Assembly: GCA_031271325.1 (NCBI GenBank)
Contig: JAISVY010000003.1
Span: forward strand, 1 to 8,517
Reading direction: 5' to 3'
Source of the DNA: Oscillospiraceae bacterium
Lineage (GTDB): Bacteria > Bacillota > Clostridia > Oscillospirales > UBA929
Length of the DNA stretch: 8,517 nucleotides
The position numbers and the translations under genes are program-made. Positions 1-4,724 of the stretch are shown here, piece by piece (the stretch's first letter is position 1; the number at the start of each line of letters is the position of its first letter). The notes under the pieces are model-generated. The model was given only the letters and a program-made list of their open reading frames with translations. It made no database searches and was not told the DNA's origin.

Positions 1-35
1 CACATCAAGGCATCCTTTGTCACTGTAGCTGACAT
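1..35 (-). CDS. start of a gene running off the left edge
   Basis: An ATG at 35-33 opens a frame reading MSATVTKDALM and leaves the window. It is preceded by a strong Shine-Dalgarno AGGAGGGA (48-41) with a short spacer, which is the reason for calling it. It lies in another frame inside the 3' part of the zinc-ribbon frame (177-1), so either the two genes overlap by at least 35 bases or one of the calls is wrong. Eleven residues are too few to name a product. By position it would be the fourth gene of the leftward early operon of the element. Confidence 0.5.
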   Translation of the reverse strand, partial: MSATVTKDALM

Positions 36-177
36 CTGAATCCCTCCTTTCTGTGGTAAAATATTGATATGGGGGAACGCTAACGGAGCGGGGTTCGCTC
101 TCCGGGGCGCGGCAGTCGCACTTTTCGCCGGGGTCGAGCGCCGCGCCGCAATAGGCGCAGGTTCGGCATCTTCGCAT
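1..177 (-). CDS. small Cys-rich zinc-ribbon protein (3' end open)
   Basis: The ATG at 177-175 follows the upstream gene's stop (TGA 185-183) by five bases, and the run GGGGTGA acts as ribosome binding site while containing that stop. The N-terminus has Cys at 4, 7, 10, 20 and 22 (CxxC, YCG, KCDC), a pattern of short zinc-ribbon proteins; I recall similar small proteins in phage-like and integrative elements of Clostridia. The frame stays open to the window edge, so its length is unknown. The region after about residue 45 overlaps a well-placed start of another gene and may be the true end of this one. A DNA- or RNA-binding accessory role is a guess. Confidence 0.6.
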   Translation of the reverse strand, partial: MRRCRTCAYCGAALDPGEKCDCRAPESEPRSVSVPPYQYFTTERRDSDVSYSDKGCLDV

Positions 178-182
178 CTCTG

Positions 183-554
183 TCACCCCGCGCTGTTCTT
201 CAGCAACTCAAAGGGCATGGTTGGCACTAACGCCAAAACAAGCCTTTTACCCCTTCGGCTCAGCACATGATACTCCCGCCCCTCCAGCGTTATATACTTC
301 CCGTCCGAAATGCCCTGCAGGATGGCGGTTTCCTCTTCCTTCCGGGCGAGGTAGTCAGCAAAGAGAGCTTTGCGGATCCGCATCGAGCCGCCGTTCCCGC
401 TTTGGATATGCGGCAGGGCGTGGATGATTTGGTATGCCGCCGCCGCTTTCACGCCGAGGATTGCCATGATGTCCTTGTAGTCGAGGTAGACCTTGCTCTC
501 ATACCCAGGCAGGGGGACTTGATGCGCCGCGGGCGCTTTCTTGTATCCCGCCAT
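183..554 (-). CDS. excisionase-like HTH protein, 123 aa
   Basis: The N-terminal half resembles the winged-helix/HTH fold of excisionase and MerR-like proteins. Residues 23-45 (YLDYKDIMAILGV then AAAAYQII) match the pattern of a first helix, turn and recognition helix, and residues 58-72 (MRIRKALFADYLARK) match the wing and closing helix. The C-terminal ~50 residues are basic and unrecognised. The start codon follows the preceding gene's stop by two bases, with GAAAGGGGG as ribosome binding site, so it is co-transcribed with the 92-aa gene. In the early operon opposite an integrase/repressor block, a recombination directionality factor or early transcription regulator is plausible. No family is recognised with certainty. 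Confidence 0.65.
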   Translation of the reverse strand: MAGYKKAPAAHQVPLPGYESKVYLDYKDIMAILGVKAAAAYQIIHALPHIQSGNGGSMRIRKALFADYLARKEEETAILQGISDGKYITLEGREYHVLSRRGKRLVLALVPTMPFELLKNSAG

Positions 555-556
555 GC

Positions 557-835
557 CTATGCCCCCTTTCGCCGGTACAGCTGGTCGTACACCGCCAGAG
601 AGGCGGCTACCAATTCCGGGTCTTGCTCGCGCATATAGTCCATGACCGTTTGCCGGAGAGCCGGGAAGCCTCGTTCGCTGCGGCGGGCTTCAAGAAATGA
701 TGCTTTTTTGATCACGACGCCCGTTGCCTTCGTTACGGCATCGCCCAAGCCGACATACGTCATGATGTGATGCGAAATGAAGTCCTTTGCTACGTGACCG
801 AGTTCCGTGAGAGGGTACTTGATTGTCTCTGCCAT
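557..835 (-). CDS. first gene of leftward early operon, unknown 92-aa protein
   Basis: No family is recognised. The product is 92 aa, soluble, mixed charge, with a likely all-helical C-terminal half (residues 45-90, rich in Arg/Glu/Leu) and no membrane segment. The ATG at 835-833 has AAAGGAATG upstream. It occupies the place of a cro- or antirepressor-type gene, being the first gene transcribed leftward from the promoter at 1015-987, which carries the operator. Its stop lies two bases before the next start, suggesting translational coupling. Codon content looks natural and no longer competing frame is convincing. A role in early control or excision is inferred from position only. Confidence 0.65.
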   Translation of the reverse strand: MAETIKYPLTELGHVAKDFISHHIMTYVGLGDAVTKATGVVIKKASFLEARRSERGFPALRQTVMDYMREQDPELVAASLAVYDQLYRRKGA

Positions 836-867
836 CTCTTAAACATTCCTTTCTTTGTCAATTTACC

Positions 868-896
868 TTGCAATCAAGGCGCGATTGTGATACAAT
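868..896 (+). promoter_or_regulatory. candidate rightward promoter for the repressor operon
   Basis: TTGCAA (868-873), a 17-bp spacer and TACAAT (891-896) preceded by TG at 888-889 (an extended -10) make a good sigma-A promoter. It faces right, toward the 133-aa gene and the repressor, so it would converge on the leftward promoter at 1015-987 and give overlapping transcripts. A competing candidate is TTGCCT (963-968), 17 bp, TAGTAT (986-991). The sequence alone does not decide which is used. Confidence 0.45.
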
Positions 897-897
897 C
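883..897. promoter_or_regulatory. 15-bp perfect palindrome, possible operator
   Basis: GATTGT-GAT-ACAATC is a perfect inverted repeat with a 3-bp centre. It overlaps the -10 of a candidate rightward promoter (868-896) and lies in the leader of the leftward operon. Its sequence differs from the CCGTAAAAATACGG-type operators at 994-1039, so it would be read by another protein, or form a weak RNA hairpin. A smaller inverted repeat, CCTTG-CAAT-CAAGG, lies beside it at 866-879. Confidence 0.4.
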
Positions 898-986
898 TGT
901 GGGATACTGGGGGTTTGTCGAAGTTTGCCTGATTGTTATTTGGGTTCGCGCTCCGTGGTGGGTTGCCTTGTTTGGTAGGTGGGTTT

Positions 987-1015
987 AGTATACTCCGTAA
1001 AAATACGGATGTCAA
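987..1015 (-). promoter_or_regulatory. leftward early promoter
   Basis: On the minus strand TTGACA (1015-1010), exactly 17 bp, then TATACT (992-987) is a near-consensus sigma-A promoter. Its spacer is filled almost end to end by the 16-bp operator at 994-1009, so a bound repressor would directly block RNA polymerase. The transcript would start near 980 and has a leader of about 145 bases before the 92-aa gene. Confidence 0.8.
994..1009. promoter_or_regulatory. operator copy 1
   Basis: TCCGTAAAAATACGGA is a near-palindrome (half sites TCCGTA and TACGGA around AAAA). It fills the spacer of the leftward promoter. The likely binder is the XRE-type HTH repressor encoded at 1490-1855; this is inferred from neighbourhood and symmetry. 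Confidence 0.7.
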
Positions 1016-1023
1016 TAATATAT

Positions 1024-1039
1024 TTCGTATTTTTACGGA
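1024..1039. promoter_or_regulatory. operator copy 2, inverted
   Basis: TTCGTATTTTTACGGA matches the reverse complement of operator copy 1 at 15 of 16 positions and starts exactly 30 bp from it, about three helical turns, so both copies face the same side of the helix. It lies upstream of the leftward -35 and 5 bp before the ATG of the 133-aa gene, where it could also regulate rightward expression. Confidence 0.7.
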
Positions 1040-1043
1040 ATCT

Positions 1044-1445
1044 ATGAATTGCACAAAAAATACACCTCGCATTTGTGCAAGGTGTACAAAGAAGGGTTGT
1101 GTTTCACGTTTGATCCCAAAAAGCTATGAGGACTTAGACGACGCCGGAAAAATCCAGTATCATGCGTTAAAAGAAGCTTTAATGGGCGCGGGCAGCAATC
1201 TCATTGAAGGGTTGAAAACACGCGACCAAAAAGAGGCGCTCGATACCGTAGACGATTTGGAAGGAATGAGCGATCTGGAGTTTGACGCGCTTGTCGAACA
1301 GCGCTGCCAAGGGCTTAACGATTTCATGTTTTCTGAGGTGAAGCGGATAATAAGCAGAAGGAAACTTACACACAGCGCCCATGACCCGCTTTCGCTTCGG
1401 GCAACCATATTATTGGATATTGCGGCAATGACCCGCTCACGATAA
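1044..1445 (+). CDS. Cys-rich unknown protein, 133 aa, upstream of repressor
   Basis: I do not recognise the family. I chose the ATG at 1044 because the frame upstream of it (open from 933) is filled with promoter and operator sequence; the ribosome binding site is weak (CGGAA). The first 20 residues carry Cys at 3, 11, 14 and 19, including a CARC knuckle, suggesting a small metal-binding site. Residues 26-108 look like an acidic, helical domain rich in Asp/Glu, and the tail is basic. The gene is 44 bases upstream of the repressor ATG on the same strand, so the two probably share a transcript. Phage lysogeny operons often place a metalloprotease or partner gene next to the repressor, but no HExxH motif is present, so that role is not supported. 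Confidence 0.55.
   Translation: MNCTKNTPRICARCTKKGCVSRLIPKSYEDLDDAGKIQYHALKEALMGAGSNLIEGLKTRDQKEALDTVDDLEGMSDLEFDALVEQRCQGLNDFMFSEVKRIISRRKLTHSAHDPLSLRATILLDIAAMTRSR
1049..1090. repeat. overlapping inverted repeats at start of the 133-aa gene
   Basis: TTGCACAAA (1049-1057) is perfectly inverted as TTTGTGCAA (1072-1080), and TACACCT (1061-1067) as AGGTGTA (1080-1086). The two stems interlock, so an RNA could form one or the other but not easily both. A third related half site, TGTACAAA, is at 1083-1090. Part of the repetition comes from coding Cys-Thr-Lys twice. It may be an RNA switch or DNA-binding sites for the gene's own product, or chance. Confidence 0.35.
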
Positions 1446-1489
1446 ACCTATCTCTTCATATTTGAGGAAGCCAAGAGGTGGTCATATTT

Positions 1490-1855
1490 ATGGATATAAA
1501 ACTTGGAGCTAATCGGATACGTCAATTGGTTGACGCGAAGAAAGAAAGCGTTAAGGGTCTATCTGTAAATAAGATGCTGCATGAGTTATCCTTAAGTCCC
1601 GACATCGTCGATAATATGAGAAAGGGTCATGTTCCTTCCGCTGATAAAATACAAGCCATTGCCGCTTACCTGAATGTTTCGGTTCCTTATATCCTAGGGA
1701 ACTCTGACGAAAAGGAGCCAGCATCTCCCGAAGAGGGGAAACCGCTTAGTGCGGAGGACATGGAGATGGCGCGGGAGATTTCAAAACTTCCGCCGGAGGA
1801 TCGGAAGCGGATGGCGGATTACCTGGGGCTTTTAAGGCGGCAAGATAAATCTTAG
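1490..1855 (+). CDS. XRE-family HTH transcriptional repressor, 121 aa
   Basis: This is a cI/Xre-type DNA-binding protein and the probable lysogeny repressor of the element. Residues 8-70 form the HTH domain: the first helix around IRQLVDAKK, the turn and recognition helix around LSLSPDIVDNMRKGHVPS, then the characteristic close ADKIQAIAAYLNVSVPYILG. An acidic linker (residues 72-90) leads to an amphipathic helical tail (residues 92-115, ISKLPPEDRKRMADYL), probably for dimerisation. There is no peptidase domain, so induction would not be by RecA-type self-cleavage. The ATG at 1490 is preferred to the in-frame GTG at 1478 because AGAGGTGG lies at a correct distance and covers that GTG. The operators at 994-1039 are its likely targets. 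Its 3' end is overlapped by an opposing small gene. Confidence 0.85.
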   Translation: MDIKLGANRIRQLVDAKKESVKGLSVNKMLHELSLSPDIVDNMRKGHVPSADKIQAIAAYLNVSVPYILGNSDEKEPASPEEGKPLSAEDMEMAREISKLPPEDRKRMADYLGLLRRQDKS

Positions 1856-1952
1856 CTTTGGCAAGGCTCTCTGGTGATAGTTCGGAAATTAGCTTCGCCA
1901 GAGCCTTGATCTCCGCTTCGGAGGCTTTGGGTTGCGGTTTTGCTTTTTTCAT
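1746..1952 (-). CDS. small convergent gene overlapping the repressor 3' end, 68 aa
   Basis: The ATG at 1952-1950 has AGAAGGG upstream at a short but acceptable distance. Residues 1-41 look like a genuine basic, helical small protein (MKKAKPQPKA, then EIKALAKLISELSPES and YLAAL). The last ~28 residues are Pro/Ser-rich and lie over the repressor's coding strand, so they look like a shadow of that gene: the overlap is 110 bases. The helical part matches the pattern of the repressor's own tail (IS-x-L-x-P-E ... YL-x-x-L). It may be a small modulator of the repressor or an intact gene whose end was replaced by recombination. It could also be non-coding. Confidence 0.45.
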   Translation of the reverse strand: MKKAKPQPKASEAEIKALAKLISELSPESLAKAKIYLAALKAPGNPPSASDPPAEVLKSPAPSPCPPH

Positions 1953-1980
1953 ATGTACCCTTCTTTCTATGTGTTGACCC

Positions 1981-1996
1981 GCGCCGGGAACGGCGC
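1981..1996 (+). repeat. GC-rich hairpin with GGAA tetraloop before the SHOCT gene
   Basis: GCGCCG-GGAA-CGGCGC is a perfect 6-bp stem capped by a GNRA-type tetraloop, eight bases before the Shine-Dalgarno of the next gene. It has no U-tract, so it is not a classic terminator. It may stabilise or tune the leader of the following gene. Confidence 0.4.
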
Positions 1997-2019
1997 TTAC
2001 TTCAAGGAGGAAATGACAT

Positions 2020-2475
2020 ATGGATTCAATCATGAGTTTGCAGGGGCAAAAAGTGCGGCTGGATTTATACGAGGATCATATTGACCTTGTTGGCACAGTC
2101 GTAATGAGCCTGCTTGGAAAAGGCGGTGTAAACACCATTCCGCTGTCGCAGATTTCAAGCGTTCAATTTGTAAAGGCGACAGCTTTATCGGGAGGATGGC
2201 TTCATTTTTCTGTTCCCGGAAGCGGTGATATGGTGCAAAATATCTATGGCGCCGCAAGAAACCGGAACGCGGTAGTTTTCTCAAAAAAAGAGAACGACGG
2301 AGCCGAGAGGATAAGGAAAGAAATCGAGGAACGTATGAAGGGGGCAACCGCCCAAAATCCGAACCCCCAAACGATTCCGGCAGAAGAATTGATTAAGCTG
2401 AAGCAGCTCCTTGACAGCGGCATCATAACGCAGGATGACTTTGAAAAGAAAAAGGCGATGCTCTTAGGTATTTAA
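2020..2475 (+). CDS. PH-like domain protein with C-terminal SHOCT domain, 151 aa
   Basis: The start at 2020 is set by AAGGAGG at 2004-2010; the later ATG at 2032 would be too far away. Residues ~8-107 form a beta-rich region (VRLDLYEDHIDLVGT, then IPLSQISSVQF, GWLHFSVPG, NAVVFSKK) ending in a helix, the layout of bacterial PH-like/DUF4429-type domains. Residues 121-150 are a SHOCT domain, a short helical hairpin with the pattern ELIKLKQLLDSGIIT then DFEKKKAMLL, common at the C-terminus of such proteins. No membrane segment is seen. The molecular role of SHOCT proteins is poorly known; oligomerisation or membrane association is suspected. Lying between repressor and integrase, it is probably an accessory gene expressed in the integrated state. 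The next ATG begins one base after its stop. Confidence 0.8.
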   Translation: MDSIMSLQGQKVRLDLYEDHIDLVGTVVMSLLGKGGVNTIPLSQISSVQFVKATALSGGWLHFSVPGSGDMVQNIYGAARNRNAVVFSKKENDGAERIRKEIEERMKGATAQNPNPQTIPAEELIKLKQLLDSGIITQDDFEKKKAMLLGI

Positions 2476-2476
2476 C

Positions 2477-3052
2477 ATGAACACCCTCACCCCCTTCGAT
2501 CAGCTCGACACCCCTCTCGACCGGTTGAACACCCTCCGTGCCCTGCTCTCCTACCCGCTGATCAACTGGGTGTCTCAATTTTTCTCGCGCACCCGCGACG
2601 GGCAGACCGAGCTTTATTTCGTACAATACTGCCGCGCGATCATCGAGGAGAACGAAGGCGAACTCGGCGAAGAGGAGCTTGAATTTTTCGACAAGGTTTT
2701 GATCGGGTATCAGCTGGGCGCTTATGACCGGCTGAACTGGTGGCAGGAGTATGTTGATTTCTTCAACCTTGCCCGCAGAAGCAAACGGTACACAAAAGCA
2801 TTCGCAAAGCGGGCGGATCATCCGGGGATGGACGAGTATCTTCTGTGGGAGGACGGGAACTATAAGCATGTGCATTTCCTCTTTTTCGTCCGTCACCGGT
2901 ACGAAGTCATCCAGCGGAAACTGGAGCGGCTGATTTCGGGAAAGTCGACAAAGCACCTTGAGCGACACCAGATCGAAGACCTGACCGAAGAGCAAGTAAA
3001 GTCCCGGCATGAGGAAATGGCGCGGCTTTTTGAATTCATAAAACAGCAATAA
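2477..3052 (+). CDS. unknown soluble 191-aa protein, accessory gene
   Basis: No family is recognised. The ATG follows the SHOCT gene's stop by one base, so translation is probably coupled; the ribosome binding site (TTAGG) is weak. The protein is unusually aromatic and charged: clusters such as NWWQEYVDFF (87-96), HVHFLFFVRHRYEV (131-144) and an acidic run at 57-71, with a predicted helical, basic/acidic C-terminus (145-190). There is no signal peptide, convincing membrane segment or catalytic signature. It is the last gene before the integrase promoter region. Sitting in the repressor-to-integrase interval, where phages carry lysogenic conversion or exclusion genes, a defence or superinfection-exclusion role is possible but is inference only. 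Confidence 0.7.
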   Translation: MNTLTPFDQLDTPLDRLNTLRALLSYPLINWVSQFFSRTRDGQTELYFVQYCRAIIEENEGELGEEELEFFDKVLIGYQLGAYDRLNWWQEYVDFFNLARRSKRYTKAFAKRADHPGMDEYLLWEDGNYKHVHFLFFVRHRYEVIQRKLERLISGKSTKHLERHQIEDLTEEQVKSRHEEMARLFEFIKQQ

Positions 3053-3089
3053 ACCAAGTATAGACCACCTTGATAGAAATTTCTGTGTT

Positions 3090-3119
3090 TTGTGATTTTA
3101 TAACGTATCTTGTTAGATA
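3090..3119 (+). promoter_or_regulatory. candidate integrase promoter
   Basis: TTGTGA (3090-3095), 18 bp, then TAGATA (3114-3119) with an extended -10 TG at 3111-3112. It lies in the AT-rich gap between the 191-aa gene and the integrase. It is moderate and unproven. Confidence 0.35.
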
Positions 3120-3140
3120 ATCACGGAATCTGTGATTTTA
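3091..3140. repeat. 10-bp direct repeat and inverted repeat upstream of integrase
   Basis: TGTGATTTTA occurs at 3091-3100 and again at 3131-3140, exactly 40 bp apart. The second copy also forms an inverted repeat with AATCAC (3119-3124) across a 7-bp centre, with GTGATT at 3132-3137. Such spaced AT-rich repeats beside an integrase gene fit binding sites for a regulator or an excisionase. Confidence 0.4.
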
Positions 3141-3168
3141 CCCCCGCACCTGCGCCGGGTGTGGGGGT
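3140..3168 (+). repeat. 11-bp stem hairpin in integrase leader
   Basis: ACCCCCGCACC (3140-3150) pairs with GGTGTGGGGGT (3158-3168) through 10 Watson-Crick pairs and one G-U, with a 7-base loop. It ends nine bases before the integrase Shine-Dalgarno AGGAGGAGG (3177 on). No U-tract follows, so it is more likely a leader structure affecting integrase translation, or a weak terminator of the upstream genes. Confidence 0.5.
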
Positions 3169-3188
3169 GGTTTATAGGAGGAGGCGAT

Positions 3189-4457
3189 ATGGAGGAAAAG
3201 TCTAAACCCGGCCGCCACAAGAAATACCAGAGGCAAACCGGCTCCAAGCTTTTTCAAAAGGTGCTTGAACTGCCCCGGAACAAAGACGGATCCCGTAACC
3301 GAAAATTTTTTTATGGCGCGACGAATGCCGAGGCAGAGGAACGAAGGGACGCATACAAGAAAAAGCTGAAGGGCGGCATCGTGCTTGACGAACAAGACAT
3401 GACCGTGCAGCAGTGGGGGGAGACTTGGTTCGCGACGTATAAATCCGGTCTTGCGTATAACACGCGGCAGATTTATATGAATGTGCTGGAAAACAAGATT
3501 TACCCCCAAATCGGCATCATGAGGATGAAAGATGTCCGTCATGCCCACCTGCAGGGACTTCTCGGCAACTATGCGGGAACCTCGAAATCCGCCATCGGAA
3601 AACTGCACAACACGATCGGGCAGATGTTCAGTCTCGCGGTTACAAACAGGATTATAGAGAACAATCCCGCCGAGGGATTGACAAACCCGGACGGGACGGC
3701 CGGAACGCACCGCGCCCTCGAAAAATGGGAAATAAACCTGATTGCTGAAAACTGGCACCGTCACCGCGCCGGCATCTGGATCATGCTTATGCTGTTTGCC
3801 GGGCTTCGGCGCGGGGAGATGATCGCGCTCAAATGGAGCAATGTCGACCTCGCGTCGGAAAAGCTGACAGTGGCGGAAGCCGCGCACATCGAAAGCAACA
3901 GGGCGGTGGACGGCGGCACAAAAACAGCCGCGGGTATGCGGGTGATCCCGATCGTACCGCCGCTGATGACCGCGCTACGTTCCGAAAAAGAAAAAAGTCC
4001 CCACGGAGAACTCGTGTGTACGATGTCCAATCTTGAGCAATTAACGCTCACCGGGCTTCGGCGCGGCTTGGACGGATTTATCCTTGTCTTGAACAAGATG
4101 CACCATGGGCTGCCGCCGGAGCTTACCCCCGGAAAAGCGCCGGTGCGTCTCACGAAAGAAGAGCGCGAGGGCAAAACAAAAGAGGAGCTAACAGCGCTCC
4201 TCAAAGAAAAGAGAAAAGAATGGGACAAGGTGCACTTCACCCCGCACGACCTCCGGCACACATTTTCCACCATGCTTTACGATGCCGGTGTCGATATGAA
4301 GTCGGCGCAGTATCTGCTTGGGCACAGGGACATCCGGATGACACTGCAGCTGTACACGCACTTGAGTGACGAAAAGAAGAATGAAGCATCCGAAACCATG
4401 AAAAATTTCTTTGTCCAATGGAGCGGGGGAAGCGAAGAGGAGGAACCCGCGACGTGA
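3189..4457 (+). CDS. int: tyrosine-family site-specific integrase, 422 aa
   Basis: The enzyme integrates and excises the element by strand exchange through a phosphotyrosine intermediate. Residues 1-65 form a basic arm-binding domain (KPGRHKKYQRQTGSKLF, KDGSRNRKFFYG), ~70-165 a SAM-like core-binding domain, and ~175-405 the catalytic domain. Catalytic residues visible are Arg207 (GLRRGE), Lys245 (TKTAAGMR), His353 and Arg356 (HDLRH), His379 (LLGHRD) and Tyr389 (LYTHLS). A charged, helical insertion sits at ~310-345, before the HxxR motif. The ATG at 3189 has AGGAGGAGG in front of it; the frame is open from 3132, but that part is leader hairpin. The length is normal for Tn916- and phage-type integrases. 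Its 3' end faces the split tRNA, the expected place for an integrase at its attachment site. Confidence 0.95.
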   Translation: MEEKSKPGRHKKYQRQTGSKLFQKVLELPRNKDGSRNRKFFYGATNAEAEERRDAYKKKLKGGIVLDEQDMTVQQWGETWFATYKSGLAYNTRQIYMNVLENKIYPQIGIMRMKDVRHAHLQGLLGNYAGTSKSAIGKLHNTIGQMFSLAVTNRIIENNPAEGLTNPDGTAGTHRALEKWEINLIAENWHRHRAGIWIMLMLFAGLRRGEMIALKWSNVDLASEKLTVAEAAHIESNRAVDGGTKTAAGMRVIPIVPPLMTALRSEKEKSPHGELVCTMSNLEQLTLTGLRRGLDGFILVLNKMHHGLPPELTPGKAPVRLTKEEREGKTKEELTALLKEKRKEWDKVHFTPHDLRHTFSTMLYDAGVDMKSAQYLLGHRDIRMTLQLYTHLSDEKKNEASETMKNFFVQWSGGSEEEEPAT

Positions 4458-4469
4458 ATTGTTTTTGCG

Positions 4470-4491
4470 AATGGATGTACAATGGATGTAC
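4470..4491. repeat. tandem 11-bp direct repeat, candidate integrase arm sites
   Basis: AATGGATGTAC occurs twice in perfect tandem, 12 bases after the integrase stop. One-turn-spaced direct repeats between int and the attachment core are typical of arm-type binding sites of tyrosine integrases. No further copy was noticed in the window. Confidence 0.6.
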
Positions 4492-4526
4492 GAAGACCCG
4501 TTTTGCAGCTTTGCTTGATATTCGAT

Positions 4527-4569
4527 GGAAAAGAAAAACCCACTGTAATCATTGCGATCACAGCGGGTT
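4527..4569 (-). terminator. strong intrinsic terminator of the tRNA-half transcript
   Basis: Reading on the minus strand, a 14-bp stem (AACCCGCTGTGATC with GATTACAGTGGGTT, two G-U pairs, at 4569-4556 and 4550-4537) with a 5-base loop is followed by TTTCTTTT. The G-U pairs form only on the minus strand (they are A-C mismatches on plus), so the terminator serves leftward transcription. It would end RNA from the tRNA promoter and any read-through from the zinc operon, protecting the integrase from antisense transcription. Confidence 0.8.
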
Positions 4570-4609
4570 CGGAATTTCAACAATGTTTAAGGCACTTCCT
4601 AGGGGCTTT

Positions 4610-4650
4610 TGCGTGTGGAGCATGTGCTCTACCAGCTGAGCTATGCCTCC
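4610..4650 (-). tRNA. 5' half of a tRNA gene, truncated after the anticodon loop
   Basis: From 4650 leftward the sequence reads as a normal tRNA: 7-base acceptor strand GGAGGCA, TA, D-arm GCTC-AGCTGGTA-GAGC, A, anticodon stem CATGC and loop TCCACAC. The 3' stem then begins GCA but breaks off; no variable loop or T-arm (GGTTCGA) follows. A TGCCTTA at 4594-4588 could pair with most of the acceptor strand but leaves no room for a T-arm. The loop also lacks the invariant U33 in this alignment, so the amino acid is not assigned. Together with its own promoter and the adjacent integrase, this is best read as an attachment-site tRNA broken by integration; the 3' half would be off-window. Confidence 0.6.
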
Positions 4651-4688
4651 GGGTCGGGCGGACAGGCGCATGCCAGCCCCTGAGCGTT

Positions 4689-4717
4689 ATTATACCGCCA
4701 AACCGCGCCGCCGTCAA
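4689..4717 (-). promoter_or_regulatory. strong promoter of the tRNA gene
   Basis: On the minus strand TTGACG (4717-4712), exactly 17 bp, then TATAAT (4694-4689) is a near-perfect sigma-A promoter. The start would be near 4682, about 30 bases before the tRNA 5' end. The -35 begins eight bases after the stop of the last zinc-operon gene. Confidence 0.8.
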
Positions 4718-4724
4718 GAAGAAA

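Noticed and set aside
1981..1996. Intrinsic terminator before the SHOCT gene
   Set aside because: The hairpin is perfect but is not followed by a T-run on either strand.
3138..3887. Minus-strand open frame of 249 codons inside the integrase gene
   Set aside because: It is a shadow of a clearly coding integrase, without start signals; its composition mirrors the opposite strand.
4576..4650. Complete tRNA gene
   Set aside because: The 5' half is convincing but the T-arm and proper 3' acceptor strand are missing, so only a truncated half is called. A group I intron in the anticodon loop was considered, but the integrase gene and terminator follow instead and no 3' exon is in the window.
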